From Flavobacterium sp. UBA6203 (GTDB lineage: Bacteria > Bacteroidota > Bacteroidia > Flavobacteriales > Flavobacteriaceae): 9,433 bases of DNA. The notes beneath the pieces are model-generated. The model was not told the DNA's origin and did not search any database. It worked only from the letters and a program-made list of their open reading frames with translations. Both the position numbers and the translations under genes were made by a program. The DNA lies in NCBI GenBank assembly GCA_002421645.1, contig DIST01000050.1, forward strand, positions 1 to 9,433. The letters run 5' to 3'. Position 1 is the stretch's first letter; every line of letters starts with the position of its first letter. Positions 1 to 6,924 of the stretch are shown piece by piece.

Positions 1-47
1 GTCAACCTATTTTAGGACGACTCAGTATAATTGTCTCAAAGGGACTG

Positions 48-77
48 AAAAAACCAGCTCAATAGAACTGGTTTTTT
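48..77. terminator. Rho-independent terminator hairpin between converging units
   Basis: AAAAAACCAG (48-57) pairs with CTGGTTTTTT (68-77) around a 10-nt loop. The stem ends in a T-run on the + strand and, read in reverse, also ends in a T-run on the - strand, so it can stop both an upstream rightward gene that lies outside the window and the leftward Nth-like gene, whose stop codon (77-79) touches the hairpin. The GC core is only CCAG/CTGG, so strength is moderate. Confidence 0.75.
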
Positions 78-712
78 TATTGTTTTAAGTTTTTAAAATA
101 GTTACAATGAGTATTTATTGGGCAATCATCACATTTTGGATTGGTTGGTCGACAAATTTCTCTGCCTAAAAATGAGAAAGCCATTCCAATTTCGTTCCAG
201 ATTTCATAGGGTAGTTGTTGCATTAATAGTTTTTCGATTTTATTTCCATCTGCATATTTAGGTGTTAAACCAATTCTTGGTACAACTCTAATTACATGTA
301 AATCAACTATAATCCCTTCTGTTTTTTGATTGGTTTCTCTCAATATTACATTTGCAGATTTTCTTCCAATACCTTTTAAAGAAGTTAAATCAGTTAAATT
401 TGTTGGAATATTATTGTCAGTTTTTAAAAGTTTAGCTAATTCATATATCCAAGTTGTTTTTGTTGGATAATTTTTAACTTTTGTAAAGTAAGGGGTTATC
501 TCTTCAATGCTTGAATTCGATATACTATCCAGATTTGGATATTTTTCAAAAAAAGGAATAGTGATATTGTTAATATTCGCATCTGAATCTTGAGCAGATA
601 AAATCACCATTATCAATAATTGATATTTGTTATTATAGTATAAAGGATGTTTTCTTCCTTTATATTTGTTAATCAAAGGTTCTAGATTTTCTTTCCAATT
701 CTCAAATAGCAT
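77..712 (-). CDS. Endonuclease III (Nth)-family DNA glycosylase/AP lyase with FeS cluster
   Basis: Predicted base-excision-repair enzyme that removes oxidised pyrimidines and cuts the abasic site by beta-elimination. At 211 aa it has the usual Nth length. Seen: the LSAQ motif (38-41), the helix-hairpin-helix LKGIGRKSANV (112-122) with the expected Schiff-base lysine K118, the catalytic aspartate D137 in VDLHV, and a C-terminal [4Fe-4S] loop C187-x6-C194-x2-C197-x5-C203. Compared with E. coli Nth (as I remember it) the VDTH motif reads VDLH, so Thr is replaced by Leu next to the catalytic Asp. This could mark a paralogue with shifted specificity, hence no symbol. The gene lies downstream of the acyl-CoA dehydrogenase on the same strand but is separated by a terminator, so it probably has its own promoter. 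The start at 712 is the only early ATG; no Shine-Dalgarno is visible, which is normal for this phylum. Confidence 0.9.
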   Translation of the reverse strand: MLFENWKENLEPLINKYKGRKHPLYYNNKYQLLIMVILSAQDSDANINNITIPFFEKYPNLDSISNSSIEEITPYFTKVKNYPTKTTWIYELAKLLKTDNNIPTNLTDLTSLKGIGRKSANVILRETNQKTEGIIVDLHVIRVVPRIGLTPKYADGNKIEKLLMQQLPYEIWNEIGMAFSFLGREICRPTNPKCDDCPINTHCNYFKNLKQ

Positions 713-730
713 TTTTATTTTAAAGGTAAT

Positions 731-767
731 AAAAAAAGGAGTTGAACAATTAAGTTGAACTCCTTTT
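731..767 (-). terminator. Terminator of the acyl-CoA dehydrogenase gene
   Basis: AAAAGGAGTT (734-743) pairs with AACTCCTTTT (758-767). After one G-G mismatch (744/757) the stem continues with AAC/GTT around the loop AATTAA. Read on the - strand the hairpin follows the dehydrogenase stop codon (788-790) by about 20 nt and ends in a run of seven T (complement of 731-737). A T-rich stretch also follows on the + strand, but no + strand gene ends here. Confidence 0.85.
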
Positions 768-787
768 AAAATCTTATTTTTTTCTGA

Positions 788-1927
788 TTATTTTACTAAA
801 CCTCTTGAAATAACGATTCTTTGAATTTCTGAAGTTCCTTCGTAAATTTGAGTGATTTTTGCATCACGCATCATTCGTTCTACGTGGTATTCGCTTACGT
901 AACCATTTCCACCATGAATTTGAACAGCTTCGTTTGCTACCTCTAATGCGATTTCTGAAGCGTATAATTTTGCCATAGCACCAGAATGAGCAATGTCTTC
1001 ACCATTGTCTTTTTCAGTAGCTGCTTTATGAATTAACAATCTAGCACACGTTATTTTTACATGCATATCTGCTAATTTGAAAGCAATTGCTTGGTGGTTG
1101 AAAATTGGTTTTCCAAATGCCACACGCTCTTGCGAATATTTTAATGCTAATTCGTAAGCTCCTTGTGCAATTCCTAATGCTTGAGATGCAATTCCGATAC
1201 GTCCTCCGTTTAAAGTTGACATAGCGAAAGCGAATCCAAATCCGTCAGCACCAATTCTATTTTCTTTTGGAACTTTAACATCATTAAATAATAAGGTATG
1301 TGTGTCTGATCCACGAATTCCCATTTTCTTTTCTTTTGGACCCACTTCAAAACCAGGCATTCCTTTTTCTACGATAAGAACGTTGATTCCTTTGTGTCCT
1401 TTTGAAGCATCGGTTTGAGCGATTACTAAATAAGTAGAAGCTGTTCCACCATTCGTAATCCAGTTTTTAGTTCCGTTTACTAAATAATAGTCTCCCATGT
1501 CTATAGCAGTAGTTCTTTGCGAAGTTGCGTCTGAACCTGCTTCTGGTTCTGACAAACAGAAAGCTCCAATTACTTCACCTTTTGCTAACGGCGTTAAATA
1601 TTTTACTTTTTGTTCTTCTGAACCATATTTTTCTAAACCAGCACAAACTAGTGAGTTGTTTACCGACATGATTACCGCTGCAGAAGCATCCACTTTTGCA
1701 ATTTCTTCCATGGCCAAAACGTAAGACAAACTGTCTAAACCAGCTCCTCCGTATTTTGGATCAACCATCATTCCTAAGAACCCAAGTTCTCCCATCATTT
1801 TCACTTGTTCTGTTGGGAATTTTGAATGTTCGTCTCTTTCAATAACTCCAGGTAATAATTCTGTTTGAGCAAAATCTCTAGCAGCTTGCTGAATCATTAA
1901 ATGCTCTTCGGTTAATTTAAAATCCAT
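788..1927 (-). CDS. Acyl-CoA dehydrogenase, short-chain (butyryl-CoA) type
   Basis: FAD flavoenzyme that introduces the alpha-beta double bond in acyl-CoA, the first step of beta-oxidation or of branched-chain amino-acid breakdown, passing electrons to ETF. Seen in the 379-aa product: N-terminal helical domain starting MDFKLTEEH, the first family signature in FCLSEPEAGSDA, the second signature in QIHGGNGYVSEYHVERMMRD, and YEGTSEIQR with the expected catalytic base E363. The full length and the position of the Glu match the butyryl/short-chain group; the exact acyl substrate is not readable from sequence. The reading frame stays open to an ATG at 1993, but I choose 1927: it gives the normal family N-terminus, the extra 22 residues look unlike the family, and a good promoter (about 1971-2001) would start transcription downstream of the 1993 codon. 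It is divergent from anmK and ends at its own terminator. Confidence 0.95.
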   Translation of the reverse strand: MDFKLTEEHLMIQQAARDFAQTELLPGVIERDEHSKFPTEQVKMMGELGFLGMMVDPKYGGAGLDSLSYVLAMEEIAKVDASAAVIMSVNNSLVCAGLEKYGSEEQKVKYLTPLAKGEVIGAFCLSEPEAGSDATSQRTTAIDMGDYYLVNGTKNWITNGGTASTYLVIAQTDASKGHKGINVLIVEKGMPGFEVGPKEKKMGIRGSDTHTLLFNDVKVPKENRIGADGFGFAFAMSTLNGGRIGIASQALGIAQGAYELALKYSQERVAFGKPIFNHQAIAFKLADMHVKITCARLLIHKAATEKDNGEDIAHSGAMAKLYASEIALEVANEAVQIHGGNGYVSEYHVERMMRDAKITQIYEGTSEIQRIVISRGLVK

Positions 1928-1970
1928 ATTATTTAGATGTAATGTTTGATTATTTTGTAATTTCAGGAAC

Positions 1971-2001
1971 CAAATGTAAAGATTAATTACCAAATTTTCA
2001 A
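1971..2001 (-). promoter_or_regulatory. Bacteroidota-type promoter for the acyl-CoA dehydrogenase
   Basis: Read on the - strand, TACATTTG (complement of 1971-1978) is a full match to the TAnnTTTG -7 element. A TTG (complement of 1999-2001) lies 20 nt upstream, within the spacing known for this phylum. The expected transcription start near 1965 gives a leader of about 40 nt to the ATG at 1927. Confidence 0.6.
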
Positions 2002-2023
2002 TAACAATTTGTAATTTTAACCC

Positions 2024-3085
2024 ATGTTTAAAGAAAACTACAACGTTATCGGAGTTATGTCGGGTACATCGTTAGATGGAGTCGATTTGGCTTACATAAA
2101 ATTCAATAATTCAGGTCGTTGGACGTTTGAAATTTTTCAATCCGAAACTGTTTCGTACTCGGAAGAATGGCTTAACAAATTGAAAAATGCGATTCATTTT
2201 AGTCCATCAGAATTAGAAGAATTGAATGTCGATTATACAAAACTTTTAGCTTCGATAATTTCTGAATTTATTTCCAAGCATCAGCTGACCGAAATCGATG
2301 CCGTTTGTAGTCATGGTCACACGATTCTACACCAACCTCAAAACGGATTTACACTTCAAATTGGTAATCTTCCTATAATTCGAGATTTAGTCAATCAAAC
2401 AATTGTTTGTGATTTTAGAGTGCAAGATGTTCAATTAGGAGGTCAAGGTGCTCCGTTGGTTCCGATAGGAGATGAATTGCTTTTTTCGGAATATGATTAC
2501 TGTTTGAATTTAGGTGGATTTTCGAATGTTTCCTTTAATGAAAATGGAAAACGAATTGCATTTGATATTTCTCCCGTAAACACTGTTTTAAATTTCTATG
2601 CGAATGAATTAGGCTTTCCGTATGATGATGCTGGAAATTTAGCAAAATCTGGAAATGTCAATCAAGATTTATTGCAACAATTGAATGATTTGGAATTCTA
2701 TTCTTTGCCTTATCCAAAATCATTGGGAATGGAATTTGTAAACGCGAAAATTTTTCCTTTGATAAACTCGTTTTCAATTGATGTAAAAGACAAACTTCGC
2801 ACTTTTGTAGAACATATTGCTATTCAAATTGCAAATATTTGTTCAAAACCAAATGCAAAATTATTTATAACAGGAGGAGGCGCTTATAATCGATTTTTAA
2901 TTGAGAGATTGCGTAATTATTTACCTACAACTGAGGTGATAATTCCTGATGATAAGACGATTCAGTTTAAAGAAGCGTTGATTTTTGGATTTTTAGGAGT
3001 ATTGCGATTACGAAATGAAATTAATGTATTATCCTCAGTAACAGGAGCTAGTAAAAATCATTCAACTGGAGTTGTATTTAGTTGA
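2024..3085 (+). CDS. anmK: Anhydro-N-acetylmuramic acid kinase
   Basis: Cell-wall recycling enzyme that hydrolyses the 1,6-anhydro bond of anhMurNAc and phosphorylates it with ATP to give MurNAc-6-phosphate, in the cytoplasm. Seen in 353 aa: the family hallmark GVMSGTSLDGVD at 10-21, SHGHT (96-100), GGQGAPLVP (139-147), the ASKHA nucleotide-binding strand NLGGFSNVSF (162-171), FDISPVN (180-186) containing the likely catalytic D181, and the phosphate/adenosine region ITGGGAYNRF (282-291). Length is slightly short of the E. coli enzyme (about 369 aa) but no motif is missing. In the proteobacterial enzymes I remember the D181 motif as FDTGPGN, so this version is lineage-variant. The downstream etherase MurQ is not in the window. 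Its 5' end faces the acyl-CoA dehydrogenase across 96 nt; I see no convincing + strand promoter there. Confidence 0.95.
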   Translation: MFKENYNVIGVMSGTSLDGVDLAYIKFNNSGRWTFEIFQSETVSYSEEWLNKLKNAIHFSPSELEELNVDYTKLLASIISEFISKHQLTEIDAVCSHGHTILHQPQNGFTLQIGNLPIIRDLVNQTIVCDFRVQDVQLGGQGAPLVPIGDELLFSEYDYCLNLGGFSNVSFNENGKRIAFDISPVNTVLNFYANELGFPYDDAGNLAKSGNVNQDLLQQLNDLEFYSLPYPKSLGMEFVNAKIFPLINSFSIDVKDKLRTFVEHIAIQIANICSKPNAKLFITGGGAYNRFLIERLRNYLPTTEVIIPDDKTIQFKEALIFGFLGVLRLRNEINVLSSVTGASKNHSTGVVFS

Positions 3086-3118
3086 ATGTTATAAAAAACT
3101 AAAAATTAGAGTTTAGGC

Positions 3119-3148
3119 TTTAGTCCTTAAACAGATTATGTATATTTG
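3119..3148 (+). promoter_or_regulatory. Promoter of the amino-acid dehydrogenase-nhaD unit
   Basis: TATATTTG (3141-3148) is a full match to the Bacteroidota TAnnTTTG -7 element, with TTT (3119-3121) 19 nt upstream as a partial -33 element. The start codon follows 27 nt after it. An imperfect dyad GTTTAGG/CCTTAAAC (3111-3117/3125-3132) overlaps the -33 region and could be an operator, though this is weak. Confidence 0.6.
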
Positions 3149-3175
3149 TAAAACGAATAAAATTTAACCAACACA

Positions 3176-4402
3176 ATGAAAGATTTATTAAAGAAATTTG
3201 AAAACAAAGAACCAGAAATAGTATTTAATTGGAAAGACCCTGAAACAGATGCAGAAGGATGGACAGTAATCAACTCGTTAAGAGGTGGTGCTGCAGGTGG
3301 TGGAACTCGTATGCGTAAAGGGTTGGATATGAACGAAGTACTTTCGTTAGCAAAAACTATGGAAGTTAAGTTTTCAGTTTCAGGACCAGCTATTGGTGGT
3401 GCTAAATCAGGAATTAATTTTGACCCAAACGATCCAAGAAAAAAAGGAGTTTTAGAAAGATGGTATAAAGCCGTTTCTCCATTATTAAAAAATTACTACG
3501 GAACTGGTGGTGATTTAAATGTAGATGAAATTCACGAAGTAATCCCAATGACTGAAGATTGTGGTGTTTGGCATCCGCAAGAAGGTGTTTTCAATGGTCA
3601 CTTTAAACCTACAGAAGCGGATAAAATCAATAGAATTGGTCAATTGCGTCAAGGTGTTATCAAAGTGATTGAAAACCCAAATTTCTCTCCAGATGTAAAT
3701 AGAAAATATACGGTAGCTGATATGATTACGGGTTATGGTGTTGCCGAAGCGGCGCGTCATTATTACGATATTTATGGAGGAACAATTGTTGGTAAAAAGG
3801 CTATAGTTCAAGGTTTTGGTAACGTAGGTTCGGCAGCTGCTTTTTATTTAGCACAAATGGGGGCTAAAGTAGTTGGAATTATTGATAGAGATGGTGGTGT
3901 TATTAATGAGAATGGATTTTCATTCGAAGAAATTAGAGATTTATTCCTTAAAAAAGACGGAAACAAATTGGTGGCCGATAATATGATACCTTTTGCTGAA
4001 ATCAATGATAAAATTTGGTCAATTGGAGCTCAGGTTTTTGCGCCTTGTGCGGCATCCAGATTGGTTACAAAAGAACAAGTTGATAAAATGGTAGCTTCTG
4101 GATTAGAAGTGATTTCAAGTGGTGCCAATGTTCCGTTTGCTGATAAAGAAATCTTCTTTGGTCCAATTATGGAAGAAACAGATAAAAAAGTAAGCTTAAT
4201 TCCTGACTTCATTGCTAACTGTGGAATGGCTAGAGTTTTTGCTTATTTCATGGAGAAAAAAGTACAAATGACAGATGAAGCTATTTTCTCAGATACTTCA
4301 AACACAATAAAAAATGCGATTCAAAAAGCACATGCTTTAAATGCTGATAAAAAGAATATCAGTGCTACTGCTTTTGAAATTGCTTTAAAACAACTAGTTT
4401 AA
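3176..4402 (+). CDS. Glu/Leu/Phe/Val-family amino-acid dehydrogenase, substrate uncertain
   Basis: NAD(P)-dependent oxidative deamination of an amino acid to the 2-oxo acid. Seen in 408 aa: substrate-domain GGGTRM (41-46), K65 and catalytic K77 in GGAKSGINFDP with the exact 12-residue spacing of the two active-site lysines of glutamate dehydrogenase, D113 in GTGGDLNVDE (the expected acid), Rossmann loop GFGNVGSA (213-220), and acidic D237 after the second strand, which favours NAD over NADP. By eye, the lysine that binds the glutamate side chain in classical GDH (KGGxR) is G41 here, and the serine partner aligns with F355. The GGTRM segment is the form found in leucine/phenylalanine dehydrogenases. 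I therefore expect a hydrophobic rather than acidic substrate, but the protein is divergent from both groups. It has its own promoter and is followed 10 nt later by nhaD, so the two are probably co-transcribed. Confidence 0.88.
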   Translation: MKDLLKKFENKEPEIVFNWKDPETDAEGWTVINSLRGGAAGGGTRMRKGLDMNEVLSLAKTMEVKFSVSGPAIGGAKSGINFDPNDPRKKGVLERWYKAVSPLLKNYYGTGGDLNVDEIHEVIPMTEDCGVWHPQEGVFNGHFKPTEADKINRIGQLRQGVIKVIENPNFSPDVNRKYTVADMITGYGVAEAARHYYDIYGGTIVGKKAIVQGFGNVGSAAAFYLAQMGAKVVGIIDRDGGVINENGFSFEEIRDLFLKKDGNKLVADNMIPFAEINDKIWSIGAQVFAPCAASRLVTKEQVDKMVASGLEVISSGANVPFADKEIFFGPIMEETDKKVSLIPDFIANCGMARVFAYFMEKKVQMTDEAIFSDTSNTIKNAIQKAHALNADKKNISATAFEIALKQLV

Positions 4403-4412
4403 ACATTTTATA

Positions 4413-5771
4413 ATGGAAATATTATTAGTGACAGTTTTTGTTCTTGGTTATGTCGCAATTGCTATGGAACATTCTCTGAAAATAGATAAACTGATTCCTG
4501 CATTAGCTATGATGGCTATTTTATGGGCTTTAATTGCAGTAAATCATCTTGAAGTCTTTGAAATTATTCCAGGTATTGGAAAAGAAAGCCATCATATAGA
4601 AGGGGTTTTGCTCCACCATCTAGGTAAAACAGCTGAGATTTTGTTTTTCTTGATGGGAGCGATGACAATTGTTGAAATCATTGATTATTTTGATGGATTT
4701 TCAACTATCAAGTCTTTTATCCGAACTAAAAGTAAAATCAAACTTTTATGGTTGTTTTCTACTTTAGCTTTTGTTCTTTCTGCAATTATTGACAATTTAA
4801 CAGCTACAATTGTTTTAATTACCATTTTACAAAAAATCATTAGTGATAAAGAAGTTAGATTATGGTTTGCAGGGTTAATAGTTATTGCTGCAAATGCGGG
4901 TGGTGCGTGGTCTCCTATTGGAGATGTTACAACAACAATGTTGTGGATTGCTAATAAAGTTTCTGCTAGTCAATTAATTATTCATGTTTTATTACCATCA
5001 ATTGTATGTTATGGTTTGCCTACATTAATTGCATCTCGACTTTCAATTTTTAAAGGGAAAATAGAAGAGATTGTAGAAGAAAATCAGGAAAAAAATTCAA
5101 GTGGTTCATTAATGTTTTATTTGGGATTAGGAGGTATATTATTTGTTCCTATTTTTAAAACAATAACGCATTTACCTCCATATGTAGGTATGATGTTATC
5201 TTTAGCTGTTGTGGCAGCTGTTGCAGAATTTTTAAGTAATAGAAGATTTAGAGTAGGTCAAGCTATGGGTGAAAGTTCACAACCACACCATAGTCCGGTT
5301 CATAAATCATTATCTAAAATTGAAATGCCTAGTTTGTTATTCTTTTTAGGAATTTTAATGGCAGTTGCAGCTTTAGAGTCTTTAGGTATGTTGTATGATT
5401 TTGCAGGTGCACTTGAAGCAAATGTGCCGTACTTAGGAACTGAGCATGCTTCAACGAAAATTTCTGATTTAGTAGTCTTATTATTAGGTGCTGGTTCAGC
5501 AGTAATTGATAATGTGCCTTTGGTTGCTGCTAGTATTGGGATGTTTCAAATTGGAATGGATGAGCCTGCTTGGCATTTTATTGCTTATGCAGCTGGAACG
5601 GGAGGAAGTATTTTAATCATAGGTTCTGCAGCTGGTGTTGTAGCTATGGGAATGGAAAAGATTGATTTCTTTTGGTATCTTAAAAAAATTGGAGGATTAG
5701 CGTTAATTGGATTTTTAGCAGGTAGTGCCGTTTTTGTACTTTTAAGAGATTTTATTCTTAATGCGCATTAA
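4413..5771 (+). CDS. nhaD: Na+/H+ antiporter NhaD (ion transporter superfamily)
   Basis: Inner-membrane sodium/proton antiporter of the arsenite-permease-like ion transporter fold. The 452-aa product is strongly hydrophobic with about a dozen membrane segments. It shows the family's inverted pseudo-repeat: SAIIDNLTATI (123-133) mirrored by SAVIDNVPLVA (362-372), and NAGGAWSPIGD (161-171) mirrored by GTGGSILIIGSAAG (395-408). The paired Asp-Asn and the GG-containing re-entrant loops are the probable ion-binding core. Central cytoplasmic loops are charged (214-230) and His-rich (PHHSPVH, 291-297). The ATG at 4413 lies 10 nt after the dehydrogenase stop with no room for a promoter, so it belongs to that operon. 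Transport of another cation or anion in the same superfamily is possible, but the motif set is typical of NhaD. Confidence 0.9.
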   Translation: MEILLVTVFVLGYVAIAMEHSLKIDKLIPALAMMAILWALIAVNHLEVFEIIPGIGKESHHIEGVLLHHLGKTAEILFFLMGAMTIVEIIDYFDGFSTIKSFIRTKSKIKLLWLFSTLAFVLSAIIDNLTATIVLITILQKIISDKEVRLWFAGLIVIAANAGGAWSPIGDVTTTMLWIANKVSASQLIIHVLLPSIVCYGLPTLIASRLSIFKGKIEEIVEENQEKNSSGSLMFYLGLGGILFVPIFKTITHLPPYVGMMLSLAVVAAVAEFLSNRRFRVGQAMGESSQPHHSPVHKSLSKIEMPSLLFFLGILMAVAALESLGMLYDFAGALEANVPYLGTEHASTKISDLVVLLLGAGSAVIDNVPLVAASIGMFQIGMDEPAWHFIAYAAGTGGSILIIGSAAGVVAMGMEKIDFFWYLKKIGGLALIGFLAGSAVFVLLRDFILNAH

Positions 5772-5817
5772 ACAATAATTAAAATTAATATACGTTTTTA
5801 ATACAAAATAGTAATTT

Positions 5818-6522
5818 ATGAGTTTATTTCTTCAAGCCGATAGTTTAGCGGTTGCTAGTCAAGTAGTAGCAGACGAACAAGTAACAGAAAAAACATTATC
5901 AATCTGGAGTTTGCTTACCAGTGGAGGTATTGGTGGTCAAATTATTATGATTGTTTTATTCCTTCAACTGTTCTTTGCGTTGTTTTTGTATTTCGAACGT
6001 TTGATGGCAATTAATAAAGCGTCAAAAATCGATGCTAGTTTTATGAATAATATCAAAATGAATATTATGTCAGGTAAGCTAGATGCTGCGAAAATGTTAT
6101 GTGCGCAAACCAATTCGCCTGTAGCACGATTAATTGAAAAAGGAATATCTCGTATTGGAAAACCTTTAGAAGACATCAATACAGCAATTGAAAATGCAGG
6201 TAACTTAGAGTTATATAAATTAGAGAAAAATACAAGTATGTTGGCTACCATTTCAGGAGCTGGGCCAATGGTTGGTTTCCTTGGTACTGTTGTTGGTATG
6301 ATTCTTGCTTTCCATGAAATGGCAAGTGGTGGTGGACAAATTGAAGTAGGTGTTTTAGCGGAAGGTATTTACACGGCTATGACCACTACAGTTGTTGGAT
6401 TAGTTGTTGGTATTATTGCTTATGTTGGGTATAACCATTTAGTTGTAAAAACGAATAAAGTAGTAAACCAAATGGAAGCCAATGCAGTTGATTTCTTAGA
6501 TTTATTAAACGAGCCAGTATAA
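5818..6522 (+). CDS. exbB: ExbB/TolQ/MotA-family proton channel subunit
   Basis: Inner-membrane subunit of a proton-driven motor that energises outer-membrane transport (Ton) or envelope stability (Tol). Seen in 234 aa: a short N-terminal periplasmic part, TM1 (about 40-59) ending in FERL, a cytoplasmic segment rich in helix formers (65-140), TM2 with GPMVGFLGTVVGMILAF (149-165), and TM3 with AEGIYTAMTTTVVGLVVGIIAYVGYN (181-206, including the conserved Thr-rich stretch 187-191 that lines the proton path). Length and order match ExbB (244 aa in E. coli). The stop codon overlaps the next start by one base (TAATG), which implies translational coupling with the ExbD gene. Upstream there are only 46 nt after nhaD, with a near-match -7 element TACGTTTT (5791-5798) but no clear -33, so it may be read from the nhaD operon. 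Confidence 0.9.
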   Translation: MSLFLQADSLAVASQVVADEQVTEKTLSIWSLLTSGGIGGQIIMIVLFLQLFFALFLYFERLMAINKASKIDASFMNNIKMNIMSGKLDAAKMLCAQTNSPVARLIEKGISRIGKPLEDINTAIENAGNLELYKLEKNTSMLATISGAGPMVGFLGTVVGMILAFHEMASGGGQIEVGVLAEGIYTAMTTTVVGLVVGIIAYVGYNHLVVKTNKVVNQMEANAVDFLDLLNEPV

Positions 6523-6917
6523 TGAAGTTAGGTAAAACAAGAAATAAAGTTTCAACAGAATTCAATATGTCGTCAATGACCGACATTGTGTTCTTGTTGC
6601 TTATCTTTTTCATGCTAACTTCTACTATGGTAACTACTAATGCATTAGATATCGTTTTGCCGAAAGCTAAAGGGAAAACAGATAGCAATAAAAGTACATC
6701 AGTTAGTATCGATAAGGATTTGAACTTTTTTATAGATAAAGACAAAGTGAACGAAGCCGATTTAGAAAAACAATTATTGGCTTTGTTTGCTAATTCTGAA
6801 AATAAGGCTATCGTGTTGCGTGCTGAAAAATCGGTTCCACATGAAAAAGTGGTTAAGGTTATGGAAATTGCATATCGTAATCAAATAAAAATGGTTATTG
6901 CGGTTAATCCTAAATAG
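6522..6917 (+). CDS. exbD: ExbD/TolR-family biopolymer transport protein
   Basis: Partner of the ExbB channel. At 131 aa it is of normal size: a short basic cytoplasmic tail, one membrane helix beginning MSSMTDIVFLLLIFF (16-30) that carries the proton-relaying D21, then a periplasmic domain with the characteristic end VPHEKVVKVMEIAYRNQIKMVIAVNPK (split as VPHEKVVKVMEIA, 105-117, and the closing beta strand). The start shares a base with the ExbB stop. The TonB-like gene starts 7 nt after its stop. Stoichiometric expression with the channel subunit is likely. Confidence 0.92.
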   Translation: MKLGKTRNKVSTEFNMSSMTDIVFLLLIFFMLTSTMVTTNALDIVLPKAKGKTDSNKSTSVSIDKDLNFFIDKDKVNEADLEKQLLALFANSENKAIVLRAEKSVPHEKVVKVMEIAYRNQIKMVIAVNPK

Positions 6918-6924
6918 TAAAATC

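Noticed and set aside
1..65. Tail of a rightward gene at the left edge: frame 3 reads QPILGRLSIIVSKGLKKPAQ and stops at 63-65; frame 1 reads VNLF and stops at 13-15.
   Set aside because: A rightward gene probably ends here because a terminator follows, but neither short tail can be recognised. The longer one would have its stop inside the terminator loop, so I could not choose a frame.
721..749. Possible promoter for the Nth-like gene on the - strand: TACCTTTA (complement of 721-728) with TTG (complement of 747-749) 18 nt upstream.
   Set aside because: The -7 element misses the final G, the site overlaps the terminator hairpin, and it would leave only a 4-5 nt leader. Too weak to list.
1497..1724. 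Open frame on the + strand within the acyl-CoA dehydrogenase gene (75 codons).
   Set aside because: It is antisense to a well-supported conserved gene and has no recognisable domain or promoter; a shadow frame. The same applies to the antisense frames at 3515-3811, 4030-4212, 5964-6251, 6413-6745, 6774-6965, 7128-7313 and 8619-8837.
1941..1957. Near-matches to a + strand -7 element (AATGTTTG 1941-1948, TTATTTTG 1950-1957) that could serve anmK.
   Set aside because: Each misses a key base and no TTG lies at the right distance upstream, so I did not call an anmK promoter.
3111..3132. Imperfect dyad GTTTAGG/CCTTAAAC overlapping the -33 region of the dehydrogenase promoter.
   Set aside because: Seven pairs with a bulge in AT-rich DNA is within chance expectation; mentioned with the promoter but not listed as an operator.
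5791..5798. TACGTTTT as a promoter for the exbB cluster.
   Set aside because: The final G is missing and no -33 element is visible; read-through from nhaD is as likely.
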